NCBI GenBank assembly: GCA_028287665.1
Contig: JAQBPF010000524.1
Span: 1-8,139, forward strand
Reading direction: 5' to 3'
Source: Deinococcus sp.
GTDB taxonomy: Bacteria > Deinococcota > Deinococci > Deinococcales > Deinococcaceae
Length of the DNA: 8,139 nucleotides
Both the position numbers and the translations under genes were made by a program. The notes below the pieces were generated by a model. That model was not told the DNA's origin, made no database searches, and saw nothing but the letters and a program-made list of their open reading frames with translations. Shown in pieces: positions 1 through 5,314 of the stretch; position 1 is the first letter of the stretch; each line of letters opens with the position of its first letter.

Positions 1-67
1 GGTGACCGGAAGAGATGGGGCCACCGGGCGTGCACAGGTTGATTCAGGGGTGGATCGGCAGCACGTT

Positions 68-778
68 TTAGCGTCTCCGCCGACCAAACACAAACCAGCC
101 TGCGGCGGCAGCCAGGAAGCCTACGCCGACGTAACTCCAGAGGTTGGGGCCCGTCGCCTGGGGGCTCGTGACCGGCGTGTTGTAGTTGAGGCCGCTCAGT
201 TCGCCGGTCTGAACGTTGTTGACCACCACGTTAGGTGTCACGGCATTGGCAATTCCGCTGACGGCTGTATAAATCAGCGCGTATTTGAGAATGTCGTAAC
301 CAATTCCCCGGCTACGGTAATAACTCTGTGGGTAGGGATAGTACCGCCCATTTTCCAGCTGATACGGATAGTTGCTGCTCTTGGCCGCGCTGTACGTGAT
401 GGCGCTGCGCGGCACGCCCGCCGGAAGCCGGACACTTTTCCAGCTGCTGAGCTGGGCGGAGGTCACTTTTGGGATGGCCGCCGTGTTGGGAGTGCGGGTG
501 GGTGTGGCCGTGCTGCGCTGCGTGGTGGCGGGCGTGCGGGTGGCCGGAGTGGGGGCGCGGTACTGCGGGGCCGTGTTTTGAGGCGCCCGGTACTGTGGGG
601 TTGGCGCCCGGTACTGGGGTGTGGGTGCCCGGTACTGCGGCGTTGGGGCGCGGTAGGTGCTGCCACTGCTGCGGCTGCCGCCAAAGCCGCCTCCAGAACG
701 GCGTGCGGCATCGGCCACACCAGAGCCGAGTGCCAGCGTCACGAGGAGGGCGGCCATAGGAAGACGGAGAGACTTCAT
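68..778 (-). CDS. Signal-peptide protein with YRAPTPQ repeats and C-terminal membrane anchor
   Basis: Unrecognised 236-residue protein. Residues 1-25 form a signal peptide: MKSLR charged start, hydrophobic core AALLVTLALGSG, and an ADA/ADAA cleavage site near 24-25. A Gly/Ser-rich stretch follows, then repeats of YRAPTPQ at about 42-63 with degenerate copies to 79, and a Pro/Thr-rich linker to about 100. A Tyr-rich segment (residues 137-154) precedes a hydrophobic stretch at about 162-180. Residues 214-231 form a membrane helix ended by GRRRR at the C-terminus. This suggests export followed by anchoring, with the repeat and linker outside the membrane. The open frame continues 43 codons upstream, but the ATG at 778 is chosen because it begins the signal peptide and lies 6 bp after a TACCCT hexamer. 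A GGAG also overlaps that spacer, 2 bp before the ATG. Function unknown; the cell-envelope location is inferred. Confidence 0.75.
   Translation of the reverse strand: MKSLRLPMAALLVTLALGSGVADAARRSGGGFGGSRSSGSTYRAPTPQYRAPTPQYRAPTPQYRAPQNTAPQYRAPTPATRTPATTQRSTATPTRTPNTAAIPKVTSAQLSSWKSVRLPAGVPRSAITYSAAKSSNYPYQLENGRYYPYPQSYYRSRGIGYDILKYALIYTAVSGIANAVTPNVVVNNVQTGELSGLNYNTPVTSPQATGPNLWSYVGVGFLAAAAGWFVFGRRRR
588..658. repeat. 21-bp tandem repeat coding YRAPTPQ
   Basis: The octamer CGGTACTG starts at 588, 609 and 630, and a diverged copy (CGGTAGGT) at 651, a strict 21-bp period (7 codons). A further CGGTACTG at 558 is out of register by 9 bp, where the protein reads YRAPQNTAPQ. The repeat is in frame inside the exported protein gene and could expand or contract without frameshifting. 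Confidence 0.85.
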
Positions 779-784
779 CACTCC

Positions 785-790
785 AGGGTA
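785..790 (-). promoter_or_regulatory. Leaderless-type -10 element (TACCCT) for the YRAPTPQ-repeat protein gene
   Basis: TACCCT on the minus strand ends 6 bp before the ATG at 778, matching TANNNT and the spacing seen at other genes here. No good -35 box is visible. A GGAG lies between the hexamer and the ATG, so a weak ribosome binding site within a longer transcript is the alternative. Confidence 0.45.
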
Positions 791-841
791 CGGGGTGGAG
801 GGAGGCTGCGTTCCCGGATCGGGGCGGCGGGCGCTGTGTAT

Positions 842-889
842 GTAGGCCAGCTCAAGGCTGTGTCTGTACGCCAGCTCAAGGCTCAGTCT
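842..889. repeat. Two-copy 24-bp direct repeat upstream of the repeat-protein gene
   Basis: The units at 842-865 and 866-889 share the exact 14-mer GCCAGCTCAAGGCT (846-859 and 870-883) and differ at three positions overall. They lie 64-111 bp upstream of the ATG at 778. Read on the minus strand each copy contains CTTGAGC. They could be tandem operator sites or a simple duplication; nothing here decides it. Confidence 0.6.
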
Positions 890-970
890 GTTCATCCGGT
901 GGGCCAATCTGCTGGGTCGGTGGGGTGTGCCCGACTAGACCGCCTGGCCCTCCCAGCACGGGTCGGGGCG

Positions 971-976
971 TACACT
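971..976 (+). promoter_or_regulatory. Leaderless-type -10 element (TACACT) of the aromatic leader peptide
   Basis: TACACT ends 7 bp before the ATG of the leader peptide at 984, the spacing expected if transcription starts at or within a base of that ATG. No TTGACA-like -35 lies at the usual distance, and there is no good Shine-Dalgarno before the ATG (the nearest G-run, GGGG at 965-968, is 15 bp away). The 12-mer TACACTGCCCGG recurs in the promoter of the GGDEF gene (6844-6855, minus strand). Confidence 0.65.
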
Positions 977-983
977 GCCCGGC

Positions 984-1037
984 ATGAAGTTTTGCCGTGC
1001 GCCGTTTTTTTATTGGTTCGGGAGTCACCGGGCCTGA
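984..1037 (+). CDS. Aromatic leader peptide (17 aa) of the DAHP synthase attenuator
   Basis: ATG to TGA encodes MKFCRAPFFYWFGSHRA. Residues 8-12 (codons 1005-1019) are Phe-Phe-Tyr-Trp-Phe and residue 3 is also Phe, so six of 17 residues are the three aromatic amino acids made by the shikimate pathway. The peptide sits 110 bp before a DAHP synthase gene, with an intrinsic terminator between them. This is the classic composition of an attenuation leader, as in the E. coli pheA and trp leaders, but here a single peptide samples Phe, Tyr and Trp, suiting control of the common first enzyme. A ribosome starved at the aromatic run would leave the strand at 1027-1036 free; a ribosome at the stop codon would cover it. 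The peptide probably has no function beyond being translated. The strong match of peptide, RNA structure and downstream gene makes coincidence unlikely. Confidence 0.87.
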   Translation: MKFCRAPFFYWFGSHRA

Positions 1038-1069
1038 CGTCGCATTGAAGTTTTCCCAGACCGCCCGGT
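1027..1069 (+). promoter_or_regulatory. Candidate antiterminator hairpin of the DAHP synthase attenuator
   Basis: ACCGGGC (1027-1033) can pair with GCCCGGT (1063-1069), all seven positions Watson-Crick. Three more pairs, CTG (1034-1036) with CAG (1057-1059), form after a 3-nt bulge (1060-1062). The second strand is the ascending arm of the terminator, so the two structures exclude each other. The first strand covers the last codons and stop of the leader peptide, just beyond the reach of a ribosome stalled at the Phe-Phe-Tyr-Trp codons and under a ribosome at the stop. Pairing was found by eye; no energies were computed. Confidence 0.65.
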
Positions 1070-1100
1070 CAAGCCACAAGCTTCCGGGCGGTTTTTCTTT
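1060..1100 (+). terminator. Intrinsic terminator (attenuator) before the DAHP synthase gene
   Basis: ACCGCCCGG (1060-1068) pairs perfectly with CCGGGCGGT (1084-1092). After a 2-nt bulge the stem continues AAGC/GCTT (1071-1074 with 1080-1083) around a five-base loop. The stem runs into TTTTTCTTT (1092-1100). This is a strong Rho-independent terminator placed between a translated leader and the gene it would regulate, 47 bp before the DAHP synthase ATG. It could also end any transcript arriving from upstream. Confidence 0.88.
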
Positions 1101-1147
1101 CCGTCACTGTCATCCATCAGCGCTGTCGTTCAGAATCAGGAGGAGCC

Positions 1148-2266
1148 ATGACCCCTATCAACCCTGCAGTCCCCACCAGCCCTACCCAGGCACCCACCAT
1201 AGAAGCGGGCCGGACCGAGAACCTGAACGTGACGGGCTTTACGCCGCTGGTGACGCCCCGCACGCTCAAGGCCGCCCTGCCGCTCAGTGCCGCCGCCGAG
1301 CGCGTGGTGCTGGCAGGCCGCCGCGCCGCGCAGGACATCTTGCATGGCCGCGATGACCGTCTGCTGGTGGTGGTCGGCCCCTGCTCTGTCCATGATTTCG
1401 AGGGAGCCCTGGCCTACGCGCACCAACTGGCCGAACTGCGCGGGCGCGTGGCAGACCGCCTGGAGGTTCAGATGCGCGTGTACGTCGATAAACCGCGCAC
1501 CACCGTGGGCTGGCGCGGCTACCTGATGGACCCCGATATGACGGGCGCAAACGACATCAACAAGGGCCTGCGCCTCACCCGTGACCTGATGATTCAGGTG
1601 TCGGAGTTGGGCCTGCCTGTGGCCACCGAACTGCTGGACCCCTTTGCGCCGCAGTACCTGTTTGACGCCGTGGCCTGGGCCTGTCTGGGCGCACGCACCA
1701 CCGAATCTCAGACGCACCGGGTCATGGCCAGCGCAGTCAGCGCCCCGATGGGCTTTAAAAACGGCACCGGCGGCGGCCTGAAACTGGCGGTAGACGCCAT
1801 CGTCGCGGCCCAGAACCCGCACGCCTTTTTTACCGTAGACGACGATGGGCAGGCCTGTATCGTGCACACGCGCGGCAACCCCGATGGGCACGTGATTTTG
1901 CGTGGAGGGCGCGGCGGGCCCAATTACGCGCCGCAATTTGTGAAGGAAGCTGCCGAGTTGATGCGGGCGGCCAAGCTGGAACCCGCCGTGATGGTGGACT
2001 GCTCTCATGCCAACAGCGGCTCTGACCATACCCGCCAAAGCCTGGTCTGGCGCGACGTGATGCAGCAGCGGATGGCGGGCCAGCAGGCCATTCGCGGCCT
2101 GATGATCGAAAGCAATATCAACCCTGGCAAGCAGAACATTCCCGCAGATCTGTCTGACCTTAAACCCGGTGTCAGCGTGACCGACGCCTGCATCGGCTGG
2201 GCCGAAACCGAGGCCCTGTTGCTGGAAGCCCACGCCCTTCTTGGGCGGGAAAAGGTCGGAGCGTAA
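1148..2266 (+). CDS. 3-deoxy-7-phosphoheptulonate (DAHP) synthase, class I AroG/AroF type
   Basis: Condenses phosphoenolpyruvate and erythrose 4-phosphate to DAHP, the committed step of the shikimate pathway to Phe, Tyr and Trp. The 372-residue cytosolic enzyme is slightly longer than E. coli AroG (350). Visible family motifs: GPCSVHD (77-83, metal ligand Cys79), [10 protein letters not shown] (115-124), [10 protein letters not shown] (182-191), GFKNGT (202-207), RGG..PNY (252-260), DCSHANS (284-290, His287), ES (321-322, Glu321) and TDACIGW (345-351, Asp346). Cys79, His287, Glu321 and Asp346 correspond to the known metal ligands. The Ser-x-Pro-x-Gly-Phe-Lys segment that lines the inhibitor pocket in AroG is kept (Ser198), so allosteric feedback is plausible, but the effector cannot be read off. 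AGGAGG at 1138-1143 supports the ATG at 1148. Expression is probably controlled by the leader peptide and terminator immediately upstream. aroF, aroG and aroH paralogue names are not assignable from sequence alone. Confidence 0.95.
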   Translation: MTPINPAVPTSPTQAPTIEAGRTENLNVTGFTPLVTPRTLKAALPLSAAAERVVLAGRRAAQDILHGRDDRLLVVVGPCSVHDFEGALAYAHQLAELRGRVADRLEVQMRVYVDKPRTTVGWRGYLMDPDMTGANDINKGLRLTRDLMIQVSELGLPVATELLDPFAPQYLFDAVAWACLGARTTESQTHRVMASAVSAPMGFKNGTGGGLKLAVDAIVAAQNPHAFFTVDDDGQACIVHTRGNPDGHVILRGGRGGPNYAPQFVKEAAELMRAAKLEPAVMVDCSHANSGSDHTRQSLVWRDVMQQRMAGQQAIRGLMIESNINPGKQNIPADLSDLKPGVSVTDACIGWAETEALLLEAHALLGREKVGA

Positions 2267-2269
2267 GCT

Positions 2270-2299
2270 CAGGCTCGGCCACAGTCCAGGCTCGGCCAC
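2270..2299. repeat. 13-bp direct repeat after the DAHP synthase gene
   Basis: CAGGCTCGGCCAC occurs exactly at 2270-2282 and 2287-2299, a 17-bp period, directly after the stop codon at 2264-2266. No function is apparent; probably a local duplication. Confidence 0.6.
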
Positions 2300-2307
2300 C
2301 TCCTTCT

Positions 2308-2344
2308 GAACTGGCAGGGAGCGCCCCCGGACCCTATCCAGTTC
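2308..2344 (+). terminator. Imperfect hairpin after DAHP synthase, weak terminator candidate
   Basis: GAACTGG (2308-2314) pairs with CCAGTTC (2338-2344), and AGGG (2316-2319) with CCCT (2332-2335), leaving a small internal loop and a 12-nt apical loop. The following bases, CTTCATT, are only mildly T-rich, so termination would be inefficient. It may separate the DAHP synthase unit from DUF2256-uvsE or allow partial readthrough. Confidence 0.35.
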
Positions 2345-2387
2345 CTTCATTCGGGCAGCAATCGCACCTTCCGACGCCCACTCTGCC

Positions 2388-2398
2388 GTCAGACTGAC
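2388..2398. promoter_or_regulatory. Palindrome GTCAGACTGAC upstream of DUF2256-uvsE
   Basis: A perfect 5+1+5 palindrome (GTCAG-A-CTGAC) lies 34 bp before the preferred DUF2256 start and 4 bp before the alternative ATG at 2402. Its position where a promoter would be expected makes it a possible operator. It differs from the Deinococcus radiation/desiccation response motif (centre GTCA-T-TGAC), so DdrO control is not claimed. Similar palindromes occur at 6878-6888 and 6961-6972. Confidence 0.3.
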
Positions 2399-2415
2399 CT
2401 GATGGCGAGGCGCAC

Positions 2416-2422
2416 GGAAGGA
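2416..2422 (+). promoter_or_regulatory. Shine-Dalgarno (GGAAGGA) deciding the DUF2256 start
   Basis: GGAAGGA lies 9 bp before the ATG at 2432, whereas the in-frame ATG at 2402 has neither a ribosome binding site nor a TANNNT hexamer ahead of it. The downstream start is therefore preferred. Confidence 0.55.
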
Positions 2423-2431
2423 CAACACAAG

Positions 2432-2593
2432 ATGGGTGGGGGGCGCAAACCGAGCGAACGGGCCTCCAAGGTCTGCGCGGCCTGCGGGTTGCCGTTCAGC
2501 TGGCGCAAAAAGTGGGAACGCGACTGGGACAACGTCAAATATTGTTCGGATCGCTGCCGGATGGCGGGCAAGGCCGCCGGAGCCACCACATGA
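2432..2593 (+). CDS. DUF2256 family four-cysteine mini-protein
   Basis: A 53-residue basic protein with the layout CAACG-x-PF-x-WRKKW...W....YCSDRCR. Two Cys pairs, CxxC and CxxxC, probably bind one zinc ion, and the PF-x-WRKKW block is the signature I associate with DUF2256. The family has no established biochemical function. Its members are often found beside photolyase/cryptochrome-type light-related genes (recollection, not checked). Here the TGA overlaps the ATG of the UV damage endonuclease (ATGA, 2590-2593), so the two are probably translationally coupled and may share a role in UV response. An in-frame ATG at 2402 would add ten residues ([10 protein letters not shown]); the start used follows the GGAAGGA ribosome binding site. 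No convincing promoter was found between 2345 and 2431, so readthrough from the DAHP synthase gene remains possible. Confidence 0.82.
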   Translation: MGGGRKPSERASKVCAACGLPFSWRKKWERDWDNVKYCSDRCRMAGKAAGATT

Positions 2594-3489
2594 GCCTCAG
2601 CGCCGTGAATCCGGCGTATGGGCTGGTCTGTATGACGGTGGGGCCAGAGGTGCGTTTCCGGACCATTACCCTCACGCGCTACCGGATGCTGAAGCCGGAA
2701 GAACGGGAAACCACGCTGCTTAACCTGTACGCCGACAATATTGTGCGGGTGCGGGCGGCGGCGGCATTCTGCGCGGCGCGGGGCATCCGGCTGTACCGCC
2801 TGAGCTCCAGCCTGTTTCCTCTGTCCGATCTGGTAGACGACGACACCGGCGCGGCGGTGCTGGACCACCTGAAGCCGCAACTGCTGGAGGCCGGACACGC
2901 CTTTGAGGATGCGGGCATTCGCGTCCTGATGCACCCCGAGCAGTTTATTGTGCTGAACAGTGACCGCCCGGAAGTGCGCGTGTCGAGTTTGCGTGCCATA
3001 GAAGCCCATGCCGGGGTGATGGACCGAATGGGATTCCAGCGCAGTCCCTGGAACCTGCTGTTGCTGCACGGCGGGAAGGGTGGACGCGGAGCCGAATTGG
3101 CCGCCCTGATTCCGGACCTGCCCGACGCGGTACGGCTGCGGCTGGCGCTGGAAAATGACGAACGTGCTTACGGCGTGGATGAGCTGTGGCCCATCTGCCA
3201 ACACACGGGCGTGCCGCTGGTGTTCGATGCCCACCATCACGTTGTTCACGACAGTCTGCCCGACCTGGATCATCCCAGTGTGCGCCAGTGGACCCTGGCG
3301 GCCCGCGAGACCTGGACGCCGCCCGAGTGGCAGGTGGTGCACCTGAGCAACGGCATAGACGGCCCCCAGGACCGCCGCCACAGCCACCTGATTTCGCACC
3401 TGCCCACCGCCTACGCCGATGTGCCGTGGATTGAGGTGGAGGCCAAGGGCAAAGAGGAAGCGGTGGCGGCGCTGATGGGCACAGCCTAG
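2590..3489 (+). CDS. uvsE: UV damage endonuclease, UVDE/UvsE family
   Basis: A 299-residue TIM-barrel nuclease, the family's usual bacterial length. It nicks DNA 5' of cyclobutane pyrimidine dimers and 6-4 photoproducts, starting a photolyase-independent repair route known in Deinococcus, Thermus, Bacillus and fission yeast. Visible signatures: N-terminal AYGLVC (9-14), YRLSSSLFP (69-77), [10 protein letters not shown] (115-124), [11 protein letters not shown] (138-148), LLLHGG (157-162), LENDE (187-191), VFDAHHHV (211-218), HLSNG (251-255), RRHSHLISH (262-270) and VEAKGKE (283-289). By order and spacing, His115, His160, Glu188, Asp213, His216, His251, His264 and Glu284 are the likely metal ligands. 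The position two before His251, a carboxylated Lys in the Thermus enzyme (KxH), is Val249 here. The ATG at 2590 overlaps the DUF2256 stop by 4 bp; the open frame extends further upstream but only inside DUF2256. Confidence 0.92.
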   Translation: MSLSAVNPAYGLVCMTVGPEVRFRTITLTRYRMLKPEERETTLLNLYADNIVRVRAAAAFCAARGIRLYRLSSSLFPLSDLVDDDTGAAVLDHLKPQLLEAGHAFEDAGIRVLMHPEQFIVLNSDRPEVRVSSLRAIEAHAGVMDRMGFQRSPWNLLLLHGGKGGRGAELAALIPDLPDAVRLRLALENDERAYGVDELWPICQHTGVPLVFDAHHHVVHDSLPDLDHPSVRQWTLAARETWTPPEWQVVHLSNGIDGPQDRRHSHLISHLPTAYADVPWIEVEAKGKEEAVAALMGTA

Positions 3490-3528
3490 GACCGCGCCTG
3501 AGTGCGTCTGCCTGCGCCAGATGGCTGG

Positions 3529-3556
3529 TTGCCCCCAGCAGCACGCACGCTAGAGT
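3529..3556 (+). promoter_or_regulatory. Promoter of the SDR gene (TTGCCC - 16 bp - TAGAGT), leaderless type
   Basis: TAGAGT at 3551-3556 ends 8 bp before the ATG at 3565, and a TTGCCC -35-like hexamer lies 16 bp upstream (3529-3534). There is no Shine-Dalgarno before the ATG, which favours leaderless translation. Confidence 0.6.
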
Positions 3557-3564
3557 GCCCGTCT

Positions 3565-4428
3565 ATGACCAAACCTCTGGCGGGCAAGTCGGCACTGGTG
3601 ACCGGAGCGAGTCGGGGTGTGGGGCGCGGGGTGGCCCTGAGTCTGGGGGAGGCGGGGGCCACTGTGTACATCACGGGCCGCACCCTGCGGGGCAGCCACC
3701 CCGACATGCCTTTTCTGGGCGGCAATCTGGAAGATACCGCCGCAGAGGTCACGCGCCTGGGCGGCCTGGGAATTGCGCTGCAATGCGATCACCGCGACGA
3801 TGACCAGACCCGCGCCGCCGTGCAGCAGATTCGGGGACAGCACGGGCAACTGGACATTCTGGTCAACAATGTCTGGGGCGGATACGAAGGGCTGCACGTC
3901 TGGGACGAGCGCGGCCAGACCTGGAACGCGCCGTTCTGGGAACAGCCTCTCCAGATCTGGGATGAAATGTTTGCGGGCGGCGTGCGGGCGCATTACGTCA
4001 CCACCTCGTTGTGTGCGCCTCTGCTGATTCAGGCGCGGGGCGTGGTGGTCAACATTTCCTTTTTTGCGGCCATGCGCCACCGCGAGCAGGAGAATGTGCC
4101 CTACTTTCTGGCCAAAAATGCCGATGACCAGATGAGCCGCGCCTTTGCCAACCACTTCCGGCCTCATCAGGTCACGTCTGTGGCTCTTTATCCCGGTCTG
4201 GTACGCACTGAAGCTGTGCTGCGGGCCCCGGCGGGCACCTTCGATTTCAGCAACTCCGAGTCCCCGCAGTTTGTGGGCCGGGCTGTGGCTGCCTTTGCCC
4301 AGGATCCCAACCGGTTTCAGCGTACCGGAGAAGTGCTGGTGGCCGCTGAACTCGGTCAGGAGTACGGATTCACCGATCTGGAAGGCCAGCGCCCTCAGTC
4401 TCTGCGCGCAGAGTTCGAATCGGTCTGA
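3565..4428 (+). CDS. Short-chain dehydrogenase/reductase, DHRS1-like
   Basis: A 287-residue classical SDR with an NAD(P)-binding Rossmann fold. Cofactor motif TGASRGVG is at 13-20, with Arg39 after the second strand (ITGRT) suggesting NADPH preference, and NNVWGG (101-106) in place of the usual NNAG. Catalytic Ser165 lies in VNIS, with Tyr180 and Lys184 in YFLAK. The segment after NNVWGG (NAPFWEQPLQIWDEMFAGGVRAHY, split here only as 121-144) and YPGLVRTEAV (about 204-213) resemble the DHRS1 branch, a broad group of carbonyl and steroid-type reductases; the true substrate is unknown. The ATG at 3565 is chosen over an upstream frame extension because it starts the Rossmann fold and follows TAGAGT by 8 bp. 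The last 34 bp overlap the oppositely oriented VanZ gene. Confidence 0.88.
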   Translation: MTKPLAGKSALVTGASRGVGRGVALSLGEAGATVYITGRTLRGSHPDMPFLGGNLEDTAAEVTRLGGLGIALQCDHRDDDQTRAAVQQIRGQHGQLDILVNNVWGGYEGLHVWDERGQTWNAPFWEQPLQIWDEMFAGGVRAHYVTTSLCAPLLIQARGVVVNISFFAAMRHREQENVPYFLAKNADDQMSRAFANHFRPHQVTSVALYPGLVRTEAVLRAPAGTFDFSNSESPQFVGRAVAAFAQDPNRFQRTGEVLVAAELGQEYGFTDLEGQRPQSLRAEFESV

Positions 4429-4808
4429 GGACTGGCCTCTGAATCCGTGGCCGCAACGGTGTTCGACCGTCGCCCTTTTCCCAGTTGCGCCCCCAGCCAG
4501 GCCCCCGCCGTATCAAAAAACCAATCGGTAATGCCCGCTTCCCGGTCGGGCACGAACGCCTGATGCACCTCGTCCAGCGCCCCGAACCACACGGCGATGA
4601 CCCAGGCCGTCTGCCACCGCCCTGTGGCGCGGCTGAGGGCGAAGGCCAGCCCAAAATACGCCAGGAAATGGGCCACCCAGTCCAGCGGATGATGCAGCGG
4701 CGGCCCCGGCGTATCGCTCTCGGAGCTGAGCTTCCAGATCAGGGCCATGATCAGTACGGACGCTGCCCACCACAGGCCGCGCCACGCGGGCCGAGCCGAA
4801 ACGGTCAT
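4395..4808 (-). CDS. VanZ family membrane protein
   Basis: A 137-residue integral membrane protein with four probable helices (about 11-26, 43-59, 66-79, 93-109). VanZ-family hallmarks: DWVAHFLAYFGLAF (43-56), DEVHQAFVPDREAGITDW (79-96) and the small-residue helix FFDTAGAWLG (97-106). The family is named for the teicoplanin-resistance protein of enterococci, but most members, like this one, are in genomes without van clusters and have no known role. The C-terminal tail from residue 111 is polar (Ser, Asp, Arg). The ATG at 4808 overlaps the stop of the preceding epimerase gene (ATGA), so it is read as the second gene of that operon. The 3' end overlaps the SDR coding sequence by 34 bp in the opposite direction. 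Confidence 0.85.
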   Translation of the reverse strand: MTVSARPAWRGLWWAASVLIMALIWKLSSESDTPGPPLHHPLDWVAHFLAYFGLAFALSRATGRWQTAWVIAVWFGALDEVHQAFVPDREAGITDWFFDTAGAWLGAQLGKGRRSNTVAATDSEASPQTDSNSARRD

Positions 4809-5251
4809 GGGGTCAACGGGTGCTGCACCAGTTCGATCAGCGTGCCCGCGCCCCACTTGGGATGAAGAAAGGCCACCCGTGTTCCGGCCCGGCCCGGCGT
4901 CGGCGTCTCCTGCAAAAAGCGGGCCCCCAAGGCCTTCAGCCGCGCCATTTCGCTGTCCAGATCGGCCACGCGGTAGGCGGTATGGTGCAGCCCCGCGCCG
5001 CGCCGCGCCAGGAAAGCCGCAACCGGGCTGTCTTCACGGGTGGGGGCGAGCAGTTCGATCAGGGTCTGGCCCGCCACAAAGGCCCGCACCCGGACCCCCT
5101 GTGACGTGACTTCTTCATCTGGTCCCTCGGGCAGGAGGCCCAGCGCGAGATAAGGCTGGCTGCCTTCTTCGAGGTCAGGCGTGGCAATCGCCACATGGTC
5201 CAGCGTGAGGTGCTCTGGCAGCAGAGGACGGGGCGCAGAAGCGTGCAGCAT
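4805..5251 (-). CDS. mce: VOC-superfamily protein, probable methylmalonyl-CoA epimerase
   Basis: A 148-residue protein with two beta-alpha-beta-beta-beta modules of the vicinal oxygen chelate fold, matching methylmalonyl-CoA epimerase in length. That enzyme interconverts the (S) and (R) forms of methylmalonyl-CoA on the route from propionyl-CoA to succinyl-CoA. Likely metal ligands are His19 (LDHVAIA), Glu67 (LIELL) or a neighbour, His89/His90 (GLHHTAYRV) and Glu140 (TLIELVQHP). A PKWGAGTLIE segment near the C-terminus is typical of the family. No mutase or carboxylase subunit is in the window, so the assignment rests on sequence alone; another VOC enzyme is possible. The ATG at 5251 is preferred because TAGTCT ends 8 bp upstream and the fold begins just after; the longer frame to 5338 would add 29 unrelated residues. 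First gene of a two-gene operon with vanZ. Confidence 0.82.
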   Translation of the reverse strand: MLHASAPRPLLPEHLTLDHVAIATPDLEEGSQPYLALGLLPEGPDEEVTSQGVRVRAFVAGQTLIELLAPTREDSPVAAFLARRGAGLHHTAYRVADLDSEMARLKALGARFLQETPTPGRAGTRVAFLHPKWGAGTLIELVQHPLTP

Positions 5252-5259
5252 AGGTACGC

Positions 5260-5265
5260 AGACTA
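5260..5265 (-). promoter_or_regulatory. Leaderless-type -10 element (TAGTCT) of mce-vanZ
   Basis: TAGTCT on the minus strand ends 8 bp before the ATG at 5251. No ribosome binding site precedes the ATG and no clear -35 is visible. Confidence 0.5.
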
Positions 5266-5314
5266 GAGCATCTGACCAAAAAAGGCCTGCTGTTGAAGGT
5301 AAGGGGAGCAAAGA

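Noticed and set aside
588..658. CRISPR-like or intergenic repeat array
   Set aside because: The 21-bp units are contiguous with no spacers and encode YRAPTPQ in frame inside a protein gene.
2..1048. 348-codon plus-strand open frame over the left end
   Set aside because: Antisense to the signal-peptide protein; its Gly/Arg/Ala-rich middle is the complement of the YRAPTPQ repeat, and it crosses the promoter and leader region.
997..1356. 119-codon frame starting inside the aromatic leader
   Set aside because: Out of frame with both the leader peptide and DAHP synthase, runs through the terminator hairpin, and has no ribosome binding site.
2391..2404. CAGACT as a leaderless -10 element for an ATG at 2402
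   Set aside because: It lacks the leading TA of the TANNNT pattern, and the ATG at 2432 has a proper Shine-Dalgarno.
1136..2428. 430-codon open frame on the minus strand
   Set aside because: It is antisense to the DAHP synthase, whose catalytic motifs are intact; long antisense frames are expected in high-GC coding DNA. The translation shows no recognisable domain.
2389..3399. 336-codon minus-strand open frame across DUF2256 and uvsE
   Set aside because: Antisense shadow of two well-supported genes; its translation is rich in Arg, Gln and His with no domain.
5281..5300. T-run (minus strand, in AGGCCTTTTTTGG) as a terminator for the GGDEF gene
   Set aside because: No adequate GC-rich stem precedes it; only the 6-bp palindrome AGGCCT is present.
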